DNA of 21,374 nt from Ferrimicrobium sp. (GCA_027365375.1 DAHXNM010000020.1:1-21374); one strand, 5' to 3'. Counted from the stretch's first letter, positions 1-7,100 are shown. Notes: generated from the letters alone by a model not told the origin. A program made the numbers and translations.

Positions 1-655
1 GCCAGCGTAGGAACGGCCCCTGTGCCGAGCGTACTAGCACACCAACTGCGAACAAGAGCGCGACAGGCATCGCCCAATGGCCAAGAATATGTTGATGATC
101 GAGGCGGGCAATGGGTACGTTCCCTAGTTTCATCAGGACAAGTAGGAACGCTATTGTGATCAGTGCATCCCCGAGGATAAACGCCTTCACCAACACCACA
201 GCGCTAGTACGACGACCGCTCCATGCGAATGCGATCAAGTAGCAAAGTCCAGCCAACAACCATCCAAGCATAAGGGTAGCGACATTGCTAGCAGCGACCA
301 CCGAGACAATAGCAGTCAATACTCCTGAGACTGCGATAGTTACCATTGGCAACTCTTGGACTCCGTGTAGATACCGGTTGGTAAAGGAGATGACCACGGC
401 ACCCACCACTAAGACGGTGACAGACCAAAGCAGCGCTAAGGGAGTGAAGCGCAACCCAAACTCGATCGACATGACTCGGATATCGAGACTGGCTGGTCGA
501 GTTGGGAGCGCGATAACGAAGCTGGCTACAGAGATCCAACTCGCGATGGCAACCAGGCGGGCAGACCAAGATGGGCAGACAACACAACAAACCATCGCCA
601 CAACGGGGACACCGATGAGAGCCGCTAACAGAAGAAAAGCCATGACGCTGGTCAC
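1..655 (-). CDS. NuoL/DabB-type proton-conducting membrane transporter, N-terminal part
   Basis: An uninterrupted minus-strand frame of about 218 codons runs off the left edge, so only the N-terminal part is present. It is almost wholly hydrophobic, with successive membrane helices, a segment FTPLALLWSVTV and a later NRYLHG, and it ends in RSAQGPFLRWL. That last motif matches the RSAQ-PFHxWL signature of NuoL, MrpA and DabB antiporter-like subunits, which move ions across the membrane as part of complex I, Mrp antiporters or the DAB inorganic-carbon system. The RSAQGPF variant makes me lean to the DabB-like branch, but this is inference; the partner gene (dabA would be a large DUF2309 protein) would lie outside the window. 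I chose the GTG at 655 because AAAAGGTG sits about 9 bases upstream; ATG at 643 is the alternative. A TATAGT box lies at 688-683. The adjacent divergent winged-helix gene is a plausible regulator. Confidence 0.75.
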   Translation of the reverse strand, partial: MTSVMAFLLLAALIGVPVVAMVCCVVCPSWSARLVAIASWISVASFVIALPTRPASLDIRVMSIEFGLRFTPLALLWSVTVLVVGAVVISFTNRYLHGVQELPMVTIAVSGVLTAIVSVVAASNVATLMLGWLLAGLCYLIAFAWSGRRTSAVVLVKAFILGDALITIAFLLVLMKLGNVPIARLDHQHILGHWAMPVALLFAVGVLVRSAQGPFLRW

Positions 656-685
656 GACAGAACGCACCTTTTCACAAAGAACACT

Positions 686-709
686 ATACACGTTCTAGAA
701 TTCGTGTAT
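686..709. promoter_or_regulatory. Inverted repeat, candidate operator
   Basis: ATACACG (686-692) and CGTGTAT (703-709) form a perfect 7-bp inverted repeat with a 10-bp spacer that contains TTCTAGAA. The repeat overlaps the likely -10 box (TATAGT, 688-683 on the minus strand) of the membrane-transporter gene and lies between it and a divergent winged-helix regulator. Position and symmetry suggest a repressor binding site. The assignment to that regulator is inference. Confidence 0.45.
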
Positions 710-748
710 TCGATCTCTGATCATATTTTACTACGGCCGACACCAATG

Positions 749-777
749 CTGAAACTTCGAGAAAAACCTGCTACTAT
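749..777 (+). promoter_or_regulatory. Sigma70-like promoter of the winged-helix gene, probably leaderless
   Basis: CTGAAA (749-754) and TACTAT (772-777) are separated by 17 bases. The start codon GTG at 784 begins 7 bases after the -10 box, where transcription would be expected to start, and I see no Shine-Dalgarno sequence between them. This is the arrangement of a leaderless mRNA, common in actinobacteria. Confidence 0.5.
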
Positions 778-783
778 CCTCCC

Positions 784-1080
784 GTGGAACCAGTGCCAAC
801 TACCCAGCGACATTGGACCTTCCTGTCGAATCATGGGCACGTCCTAATACTTATCGCACAGGATGCTGAGATACGCGGTCGCGATATAGCCAGCAGAGTT
901 GGTATAACAGAGCGCGCCACACAAGCTATCATCGCAGACTTGGTAAATGCTGGCTATGTAGAACGCGAGCGCAGAGGACGCCGTAATTATTACCAGGTAA
1001 ACCTAAATCTCCCCTTGCGCCATACCGTAGAGGCACCACACACCATCGGTGAGCTGCTAAAGGTGCTCGGTTCACTCTGA
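784..1080 (+). CDS. Small winged-helix (MarR/ArsR-like) transcriptional regulator
   Basis: A 98-residue protein that is essentially one winged helix-turn-helix domain. Residues about 31-56 (RGRDIASRVGITERATQAI) read as helix-turn-helix, followed by a recognition-helix tail, LVNAGYVERERRGRRNYY, where the basic RERRGRRN turn forms the wing. This is the pattern of MarR/ArsR-type DNA-binding domains. There is no cysteine or other evident metal or ligand site, so the inducer cannot be guessed. The gene is divergent from the NuoL/DabB-like gene, with an inverted repeat in the shared region, so local regulation of that gene and of itself is the simplest model. The start is GTG without a ribosome binding site; a promoter 7 bases upstream suggests a leaderless message. 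Confidence 0.8.
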   Translation: MEPVPTTQRHWTFLSNHGHVLILIAQDAEIRGRDIASRVGITERATQAIIADLVNAGYVERERRGRRNYYQVNLNLPLRHTVEAPHTIGELLKVLGSL

Positions 1081-1117
1081 CGATCATCGCATCTGTGAGC
1101 ACCGGATCTGGCTAACG

Positions 1118-1405
1118 TTACGGCTCGATAAGGTGAATGACGGAGGGATCGCCATCAAAAAAAGGACTGAGTAACTTTCGCCATTGGACATAGGCGTCTG
1201 AAAGTCGAAATCCATCCATATGATCCTCGATCCGGTCCCACTCCACTCGCAAAACAAAGGTCGATGGAAGTTCGATCACTCTACTGATGACCGCACTCCT
1301 GCAGCCCGGGTACCGTGACAGGTGAGGACGTGCTGCGAGATAGGCTTTATAAAACGAATCCTCTTTACCTGCTAGCACGTGAAACGTCGCCACCTCAGTA
1401 ACCAT
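1118..1405 (-). CDS. Antibiotic biosynthesis monooxygenase (ABM) domain protein
   Basis: A 95-residue protein that begins MVTEVATFHV and shows the dimeric alpha/beta-barrel ABM pattern: an N-terminal strand with the AGKEDSF turn, a helix leading to HLSRYPGCRSA, a strand with STFVLRVEWD, then the DHMDGFRLSDAYVQWR helix and a short Pro/His-containing tail. Members are small cofactor-free oxygenases, heme-degrading enzymes or proteins of unknown substrate, and nothing here fixes the substrate. The length is typical of a single-domain member. The start ATG is preceded by TAGGA 4 bases upstream. It converges with the winged-helix gene, with only 37 bases between the stops, and has no obvious functional partner nearby. 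Confidence 0.8.
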   Translation of the reverse strand: MVTEVATFHVLAGKEDSFYKAYLAARPHLSRYPGCRSAVISRVIELPSTFVLRVEWDRIEDHMDGFRLSDAYVQWRKLLSPFFDGDPSVIHLIEP

Positions 1406-1880
1406 ATTCCTACGCTAGCCGAGTTAACGACCCGAGCCAGTCCGGCATTCTGGCTACGCCACCCCTTGGTGAAACGAACGATCCGACTCGCCCGACGCCA
1501 ATGGTTAACCAGAATGGCTCTTAGAACGAGAGACGTCGTCCGCTCGGAAGGACCTTGTGAAAACTGGATCAAGACGATTAAGCGCACCACTCGCCTCATA
1601 GAGAATCAGAACGGGGCATCGCCTATCCGCAGACATGCACGCCAGTGGGAAGCAGACACGGAATAACAGCTATAGCTAACCATCTCTACTGGCTGGACCT
1701 GGCTCTGATAGTGACTATCGTTACCAACGATTCCGAGATTCGACGCGAGTCGCCCGTGGTGACAGGAATCTTAGGGTCGAACACGACGGATGCCTACTGC
1801 ACAGAGGCACGTGGGCCTAGCCTCGAGACCAGTGAGGGCAACGCTACGCGCCCCCCCAGAGGAAGAATGTTACGATCGCC
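1406..1880. other. Gene-poor stretch
   Basis: I find no convincing gene in these 475 bases. Open frames of 75-95 codons exist on both strands, but their translations are Arg/Thr/Trp-rich without recognisable motifs and overlap each other, as expected by chance. The segment holds the upstream region of the ABM gene and that of the kelch gene. TACGAT at 1871-1876, just before the kelch ATG, is a possible -10 box for a leaderless transcript, but no -35 partner is evident. Confidence 0.5.
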
Positions 1881-2897
1881 ATGAACCATAACGCCAATTG
1901 GATTCAACTTGAGACACCCGACGCACCTTCGCCTCGGGCGGGCGCGGCAATCGCCTACGACGAAGTGCGAGCGAACGTCGTCCTCTTTGGTGGATTCAAT
2001 GCTTCGCAAGGTAGTCATAGTGAAACCTGGATATTTGATGGATCTAACTGGACCGAAGTCGATCCCGCAAGGCGACCCTCAGAACGAGCGACCAACAACT
2101 TGTGCTGGTGCCCGCGTAGTGAGCAGCTAGTGCTCGTCACCGGAGTCAGGTTTTCTCCAACAGGTGGCCATAATCCGATCACTGGTGGGCGAGTATGGTC
2201 AGAGCACAATCTGGGCGACACCTGGATCTTCGACGGCGAGAGCTGGCAGGAGCTAAGGCACTCTCGGTATCCGAGCTATGCTCATCAGGCGAGCGCAACT
2301 CTGCTTCAATCTGGTCAAGTGGTCACCTTTGGCGGTATCATAGCTGGTCCAAAAACCATAATAGGTGTGTTTTTGCCACGAGAGCAAAGGGACTCTCCAT
2401 TCGTAGACGACACCTGGATCTTTGACGGCGAGAACTGGCAGGAACTCGACCTGGAAACTCGACCCGCTCATCGCCAATTTGGGGTGATGTCGTCTCACCC
2501 AGACGAACGAGGTGTTCTGCTCTTCGGTGGTCATGGTGGCGAAGGGAACCCTCATCTCCTTGGCGACACCTGGATCTTTGACGGCGAGAGCTGGCAGGAA
2601 CTTCATCCTCTGACGTCACCTTCACCGAGACGGGCGGCCGGCATGACCTATGACCACCTCAGCGGTAATGCGATCCTCTTCGGTGGTCATGGTGGCGAAG
2701 GGAACCCTCATCTCCTTGGCGACACCTGGATCTTTGACGGCGAGAGCTGGCAGGAACTTCATCCTCTGACGTCACCTTCACCGAGACGGGCGGCCGGCAT
2801 GACCTATGATGCGATGAACGGACAGGTCATCCTTTTTGGAGGTAGAGGCGACAACGAATACCTCGACGATACTTGGATTCTGGACCTCGACGGATGA
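1881..2897 (+). CDS. Six-bladed kelch-repeat beta-propeller protein
   Basis: 338 residues made of kelch-type blades. The recurring block is (D/E)TWIFDG-x-(S/N)W-x-E, then a variable Pro/Arg turn, YD-x-x-x-G and (L/I)LFGG. I count six DTWIFDG-type strands, at roughly residues 48, 113, 178, 229, 281 and 331. The N-terminal WIQLETPD can pair with the last DDTWILDLDG to close a six-bladed ring. There is no signal peptide or membrane helix, so the protein is probably cytoplasmic or exported by an unrecognised route. Kelch propellers usually bind proteins or sugars; no catalytic motif is visible. Blades 4 and 5 are identical over most of their length because of a recent DNA duplication. No good Shine-Dalgarno lies within 13 bases of the ATG; GGAAGA ends 14 bases upstream. 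Confidence 0.85.
   Translation: MNHNANWIQLETPDAPSPRAGAAIAYDEVRANVVLFGGFNASQGSHSETWIFDGSNWTEVDPARRPSERATNNLCWCPRSEQLVLVTGVRFSPTGGHNPITGGRVWSEHNLGDTWIFDGESWQELRHSRYPSYAHQASATLLQSGQVVTFGGIIAGPKTIIGVFLPREQRDSPFVDDTWIFDGENWQELDLETRPAHRQFGVMSSHPDERGVLLFGGHGGEGNPHLLGDTWIFDGESWQELHPLTSPSPRRAAGMTYDHLSGNAILFGGHGGEGNPHLLGDTWIFDGESWQELHPLTSPSPRRAAGMTYDAMNGQVILFGGRGDNEYLDDTWILDLDG
2520..2809 (+). repeat. Perfect 134-bp direct repeat within the kelch gene, 156-bp period
   Basis: Bases 2520-2653 are identical to 2676-2809, so the two copies are offset by 156 bp, exactly 52 codons, one propeller blade. The remaining 22 bases of each period differ. Perfect identity including synonymous positions shows recent tandem duplication or gene conversion. 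Shorter, diverged versions of the same segment (CGACACCTGGATCTT... and relatives) occur near 2218 and 2407. Confidence 0.95.
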
Positions 2898-2964
2898 CTA
2901 AATCTGTTGAATGCCCTCTAAACGGGTAAGTGGTTCCGATCCGCCAGCTCTAGAGATCAAAACT

Positions 2965-3017
2965 GTGGCATCCTCCCGCCCTTAGGGACGGGGCTACCCA
3001 AGCTGCTCGCGCAGCTT
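2965..3017 (-). mobile_element. Possible IS200/IS605 (IS1341-type) right end / omega-RNA remnant
   Basis: Read on the minus strand there are two consecutive hairpins. The first is AAGCTGC-GCGA-GCAGCTT (3017-3000). The second is CCCCGTCCC-TAA-GGGCGGG (2993-2975), a 7-bp stem with one bulged T, followed directly by AGGATGCCAC. The plus-strand form, GTGGCATCCTCCCGCCCTTA and onward, closely resembles the CATCCTCCCCGCCC...GGGCGGGG hairpin found at the right ends of many IS605/IS1341-type elements and in the 3' part of TnpB guide (omega) RNAs. No tnpB is recognisable upstream on the minus strand, so this would be a solo end or remnant. A plain terminator pair serving the 54-residue gene is the alternative; there is no T-run. 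Confidence 0.45.
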
Positions 3018-3173
3018 TAGGCGTGATGATACGCTTCACTGGGTCGCTGTGCTTGTTAGCGTGCGAATGCTCATGTTGTATATTATGGATCGAGGGTCTG
3101 ACAGTCTTGACTTCGGAATCTAATCGAAGTCGCTCGAGGTCGCTCTTACAGACGGGCTTGCGCTCCTATTTAG

Positions 3174-3338
3174 TCAACGACGGAAGAAGCGACGCGGCCT
3201 GGCTTCGGATGCCGTCGTATTCACTGCACATTGGCAACGATCCGATTTGGGAACATGTCCCAGCACCTGCTCTATATGGGCACCACAACCCGCCCAGGTT
3301 GGCTTCTTACACTGCTTACACGTTACTGCTCTGCACAT
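3174..3338 (-). CDS. Small cysteine-rich protein (MCRxVTC-xxC...TWAGCG family)
   Basis: A 54-residue protein beginning MCRAVTCKQCKKPTWAGCG and continuing to a HIEQVLGHVPKSDRCQC segment, with a basic tail ending RRFFRR. Six cysteines (2, 7, 10, 18, 35, 37) suggest one zinc or similar metal site. From memory this matches a conserved actinobacterial small protein of unknown function that reads MCRPVTCxxCGKTTWAGCGxHVxxV...CxC; this is recalled, not computed. The frame is open far upstream, but similarity begins at this ATG, so I start here. A short inverted repeat, ATACC-N6-GGTAT (3337-3352), covers the start region, and there is no good ribosome binding site. It is divergent from the HELAE protein gene. 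Confidence 0.65.
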   Translation of the reverse strand: MCRAVTCKQCKKPTWAGCGAHIEQVLGHVPKSDRCQCAVNTTASEARPRRFFRR

Positions 3339-3473
3339 ACCCCATACGGTATATTTGGATGATAGCAAGCTCTGCCACCTATTCCAAAACTTTGGCCGAT
3401 ATAAGAGTGTTCGCCGCAACCACGCTGAATCAGTAGAAATGGCATAGTCCGTCTTGACGCCTAAAGTAGAGAT

Positions 3474-4667
3474 GTGGTCCATGCCGCTCATAACGACAGT
3501 CGCGAGAAGCGGCATCTACGCGATCGCATCCACTGGCGACGAGTACTCACCTGTGCTCTCCTTTGGCTACTAGGCATCGCAATCACCGTAGGCATTACTA
3601 GTGTCATTGTCCAATTCTGCTTGCTTGAGGATCCAGCGTTTTTGGTCAACTGGTACGCCTGGCTAACGGTAGACGTTATCGTGGTGATAACCGCAATCGG
3701 CCTTCACAGACGATCTCGAGCGTTGTCAAATGGCGTCAGCACTGGTGTTCTCGGGCTGACGATAGGCATCGCAATGCTCGCGATCGGACAGATGACGTGG
3801 CATTACCAGCTGACACCATCTCACCCATCGGTCGACCACCATCCGAGCATCGACGCAATCTTCCTTGGATCCTACTGGCGCACTCCGCTTGGCCGAGCAC
3901 AGGCTGCCAACGAGCTCACAGCTTTTCATGTATACAACTCCAGCGGCTGGTGGCACCTCCTGGGCACTTACGGTGTAGCCCCACTCCAATTGACTAGCTG
4001 CGCCGTCGTCGGCACTCGCCTCCGTGTGCATTCACTTGCCCAGCTGGTCAGTTCAGCAGCGCTTGCGACTGGTACAACCTGTCCAGGATCTATCCCACTA
4101 TCCAAGCGAGATGAATTGGGAGTTCATAATCCACCTGAGGTCGTCATCTTCGCTGGCCCAACGCAGTTTCTTGGCCAACATCTCTCCGAGAGTGGTTGGA
4201 ACTTCCTTACTACCGTGACTCACCACCAAGTACGTGCTGTCATCGTCCTCGATGGTTCACTAAAAATTGCCCAAGGGTCAAACGGCAAGCTGGCGGCCAT
4301 AACTCCCGTAGAGGACAGCACGCTCACCCTCTCTCACGAACTTGCTGAGAGTGCCACCAGTCTCGGAAAGAGGTCGATCAGCGTTGCGGCAAGCCCACTG
4401 TCGCGATTCACGATCACGACAGGAGCCACAATTCTGTACGCGCTCAGTTCGCAGTGGGGAAACATATCTCAGTTCTTCAACTCACAACCAACTGACATCT
4501 TGCAACTGGCTGACGCATGCTCCCCAGGTCAACCAGCCTTCGTCCCATCTCCAGCTACGTCCTACCGCTTTTCTGATGGCGTCGGGATGGTATCACTACT
4601 GAACAGATCCGGCAACAGCTGCGACAACATCCACCATGGCTCGGTTATTCGGTTTCCAGCGCCTTAG
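3474..4667 (+). CDS. Membrane-anchored protein with HELAE metalloprotease-like motif
   Basis: 397 residues. Three predicted membrane helices lie near residues 24-48, 59-77 and 87-107, after a basic N-terminus, and are followed by a roughly 290-residue, probably extracytoplasmic domain. This domain contains TLSHELAESATS (His288, Glu289, Glu292), later LQLADAC (Cys349) and SLLNRSGNSC (Cys383). The order resembles secreted proteins of unknown function that carry SHE-(I/L)-xE-A-x-TD, then EI-x-D-x-C, then WSN...C; here the usual TD is TS and the EI is QL, so metal binding may be degenerate. That comparison is from memory. The start is GTG at 3474 with only a weak AGTAGAGAT upstream. The neighbouring acid protease and membrane protein suggest a shared extracytoplasmic role. 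Confidence 0.6.
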   Translation: MVHAAHNDSREKRHLRDRIHWRRVLTCALLWLLGIAITVGITSVIVQFCLLEDPAFLVNWYAWLTVDVIVVITAIGLHRRSRALSNGVSTGVLGLTIGIAMLAIGQMTWHYQLTPSHPSVDHHPSIDAIFLGSYWRTPLGRAQAANELTAFHVYNSSGWWHLLGTYGVAPLQLTSCAVVGTRLRVHSLAQLVSSAALATGTTCPGSIPLSKRDELGVHNPPEVVIFAGPTQFLGQHLSESGWNFLTTVTHHQVRAVIVLDGSLKIAQGSNGKLAAITPVEDSTLTLSHELAESATSLGKRSISVAASPLSRFTITTGATILYALSSQWGNISQFFNSQPTDILQLADACSPGQPAFVPSPATSYRFSDGVGMVSLLNRSGNSCDNIHHGSVIRFPAP

Positions 4668-4768
4668 AGCACTTCGAACAGGCGTAGGCACTCTCCACTA
4701 CACTGTTGAGTAGTTACCTGCCAGCGGCACAGTCAGCGGTGGGGTGTGCCAACTAATAAGGGGAAACC

Positions 4769-6220
4769 ATGGAGAGCATTTTACGTCGCCATGAACCAGC
4801 GACTCCCATAGGCTCGAAACCAACAGGAGACTCAGTGGAGGTCAGTCTCTATTATGAGCCATCGGCCACCGAGACAGAGTATGCACAGCTGCTCTCCTAC
4901 CTCAGGAGTCATGGCGTAGAGGTCGGGGCCGAGAGCCCGCTCAGACACCACCTCAGCCTTCGAGCAAGCGTGGAGGTGCTCAACGCCCTCCTTGGGATCA
5001 GCCTCACTGAGTTCGTTGACAGTGAACTCGGTAATTTTTTTGCGCCGGACCAAGAACCGGTGCTGCCACCAGCCCTCTCGATAGTCACAGCAATCCTGGG
5101 TCTCGATTCGGCAGCTCAAGCTCGTCCGCGCTTTCGCCCCGCTACAAAACCGACACTCAGCTACCTACCCACCCAAGTCGCCAAGGCCTACGACTTCCCT
5201 ACTGCATCCGCCGTCGGCCACTCGGTCGCCATCATAGAACTGGGAGGCGGCTTTCGCCAGGCCGACGTGACCAATTACTTCACAACTCAGAACCTGCCGG
5301 TCCCCACAGTCACCGCTATCAGTGTCGATGGAGGGGCTAACAGCCCGACTACCGCTAACTCCGCCGATGCCGAAGTCATGTTGGATATCGAGGTCCTGGG
5401 ATCCGTCGCTCCAGGAGTGAAGATCGATGTCTACTTTACCCCAAACACCGATCGCGGGTTCATAGACGCCGTTTCAGAGGCGAGTGCGCCCACCGGTCCG
5501 ATGCCAGATGCAATCTCGATCAGTTGGGGTGGACCCGAATCCACCTGGTCCAAGAGTTCGCTTTCGCTTATGCAGTCCGTGATTGCAGACGCTACCGCCA
5601 GGGGCATCACTGTTACCGTTGCTGCTGGCGACAATGGTTCATCCGACGGGCTCACTGATGGACTAGCTCATGTCGACTTTCCAGCTTCCGCTCCCAATGC
5701 GCTTGCGTGCGGTGGGACTCACCTCGACATCACCAGTGCTGGGACGATAGCAGCTCAGACCGTCTGGAACGACACTGCGATCGGTGACGGGGCAACAGGT
5801 GGCGGAGTGAGCTCCTTCTTTCCGCTGCCAAATTATCAGGCAAACGCCAACGTCCCCCCATCCACCAATCCTGGGGGTTCTGTTGGCAGAGGCGTGCCGG
5901 ATGTCGCCGGCAACGCCGATCCACAGACTGGTTACCAGATTCTCGTAGACGGCTCGGCTATCGTCGTCGGTGGAACAAGCGCTGTGGCTCCTCTCATGGC
6001 CGGACTCATCGTTCAACTTGCTGTCGCCACCACAACACGTCCGGGGTTTGTGCAGCCGACGTGGTATCCCCTCGAACAATCAACGCGCACTACCAAGACT
6101 CCTGCTTTCTTCAACATCGTCCAAGGCAACAACGGCGCCTACGATGCAGGTCCTGGCTGGAACCCATGTACCGGTCTTGGGTCACCGTATGGGGGTAGGT
6201 TGGATCAGCAAAACTCATGA
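4769..6220 (+). CDS. S53 family serine-carboxyl peptidase (sedolisin/kumamolisin type)
   Basis: 483 residues: an N-terminal pro-kumamolisin activation domain (about 20-125), then a subtilisin-like catalytic domain. Aligned by eye to kumamolisin, the catalytic residues are Glu202 and Asp206 (AEVMLDIEV), the oxyanion Asp288 (AAGDNGSSDG) and Ser404 (GGTSAVAPL). SISWGGPESTW and the C-terminal AGPGWNPCTGLGSP are also family hallmarks. These enzymes are acid endopeptidases that self-process at low pH, fitting an acidophile. In the calcium site two Asp of kumamolisin are Asn here: Asn449 (FFNIVQG) and Asn465 (GWNP). No signal peptide is evident, as in kumamolisin precursors. AAGGGGA (4758-4764) is a good ribosome binding site. 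The stop overlaps the next start (ATGA), indicating translational coupling. Confidence 0.95.
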   Translation: MESILRRHEPATPIGSKPTGDSVEVSLYYEPSATETEYAQLLSYLRSHGVEVGAESPLRHHLSLRASVEVLNALLGISLTEFVDSELGNFFAPDQEPVLPPALSIVTAILGLDSAAQARPRFRPATKPTLSYLPTQVAKAYDFPTASAVGHSVAIIELGGGFRQADVTNYFTTQNLPVPTVTAISVDGGANSPTTANSADAEVMLDIEVLGSVAPGVKIDVYFTPNTDRGFIDAVSEASAPTGPMPDAISISWGGPESTWSKSSLSLMQSVIADATARGITVTVAAGDNGSSDGLTDGLAHVDFPASAPNALACGGTHLDITSAGTIAAQTVWNDTAIGDGATGGGVSSFFPLPNYQANANVPPSTNPGGSVGRGVPDVAGNADPQTGYQILVDGSAIVVGGTSAVAPLMAGLIVQLAVATTTRPGFVQPTWYPLEQSTRTTKTPAFFNIVQGNNGAYDAGPGWNPCTGLGSPYGGRLDQQNS

Positions 6221-7032
6221 TGCGCCCAGAAGACATGCAGGGAGAGTCGCTCTTCGACAGCCTTATCCCTCAAGCAGAACAACGCGAACTTGACGCCGAG
6301 CGTAAAAATGCAGATCAGCGCATCGTCAACCTGTCTCGTGGGAGCGCGTTGTTTGGAACAGCCCTTGTCATCCTTTTCCTGATCGAGGTGCTCACGGTAC
6401 CGATCATGTCACACGCCGTTGCCTGGCATATCGCCGTTGGCCTAATTGCGGTTCCACTCATCGTAGGTAAACTTACCTATAGTTCAATGCGCTTCATCGG
6501 CTACTATCGTGGCGACGAGCGCTATCTGAAGGCTGGCGTTCCCTGGTTCCCACTCCGAATCTTGGCACCCTTTTTAGTGATCACAACGGTCCTAGTAATC
6601 GGCAGCGGTGTTGAACTCGACGTAGCCGGCCCCACATCTTTCTCAGCAACCTTCCTCGCACCAGCTCATTTCTTACTCTCGGTCGTCTGGTTCCTCTTAA
6701 TGGCGTTTCACGTGGCGGCCTATGCCAACCGAGCCGCACGCTCCACCATCAAAGATATGTCGTACCGACTGACCAAACCACGGCCGACAAGTTCACGCTC
6801 ACGAGTTGCTATCTTTATCGCTACATGCGCGATAGGCATAGTTTTGGCAACACAATTCCAGGGCCCGATCAGACGATGGGAGGCCGCGTTCAACTCTCCT
6901 AACAGCACGAACCCATCGCAGCTGACCCATCCTCCGAAGCAGTACTACAACCCATCTTCGTTAAAGCGGGGGGAAGAACGACAACGACTGCATGAACAGT
7001 TAGGACTGCACAACCGCAAAAAGAGCGGCTAA
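6217..7032 (+). CDS. Integral membrane protein, cytochrome b561/DUF4405-like
   Basis: 271 residues with about five membrane helices (near 44-62, 66-86, 112-132, 146-169, 196-213), a charged cytoplasmic-looking N-terminus and a hydrophilic basic C-terminal tail. His66 and His71 lie in helix 2 and His151 and His165 in helix 4; the 14-residue spacing of the latter pair is the kind seen in di-heme b-type cytochromes. Between helices 2 and 3 comes a conserved-looking RFIGYYRGDERYLKAGVP loop that I associate with an uncharacterised actinobacterial membrane family. Heme binding is inference. The ATG overlaps the stop of the S53 protease gene by 4 bases, so the two are probably co-translated. It converges with cysE. 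Confidence 0.65.
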   Translation: MMRPEDMQGESLFDSLIPQAEQRELDAERKNADQRIVNLSRGSALFGTALVILFLIEVLTVPIMSHAVAWHIAVGLIAVPLIVGKLTYSSMRFIGYYRGDERYLKAGVPWFPLRILAPFLVITTVLVIGSGVELDVAGPTSFSATFLAPAHFLLSVVWFLLMAFHVAAYANRAARSTIKDMSYRLTKPRPTSSRSRVAIFIATCAIGIVLATQFQGPIRRWEAAFNSPNSTNPSQLTHPPKQYYNPSSLKRGEERQRLHEQLGLHNRKKSG

Positions 7033-7100
7033 AACACTAGTCCTGGATCGCAATCACTCCACTCTAGGAGCCAGCCGAACCGATCACCACGGCAGTCCAC

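Noticed and set aside
285..698. Plus-strand frame of 137 codons
   Set aside because: It is antisense to the minus-strand NuoL/DabB-like frame, which has clear membrane-protein sequence and the RSAQGPF motif. The plus product is a Thr/Ala/Arg-rich shadow.
1379..1884. Open frames of 79-95 codons on the plus strand between the ABM and kelch genes
   Set aside because: No recognisable motif, Arg/Thr-rich composition, no ribosome binding site, and competing frames on the other strand.
3023..3436. Plus-strand frame of 137 codons over the Cys-rich gene and hairpins
   Set aside because: It runs antisense to the 54-residue gene, whose sequence matches a remembered family, and its own product has no family features.
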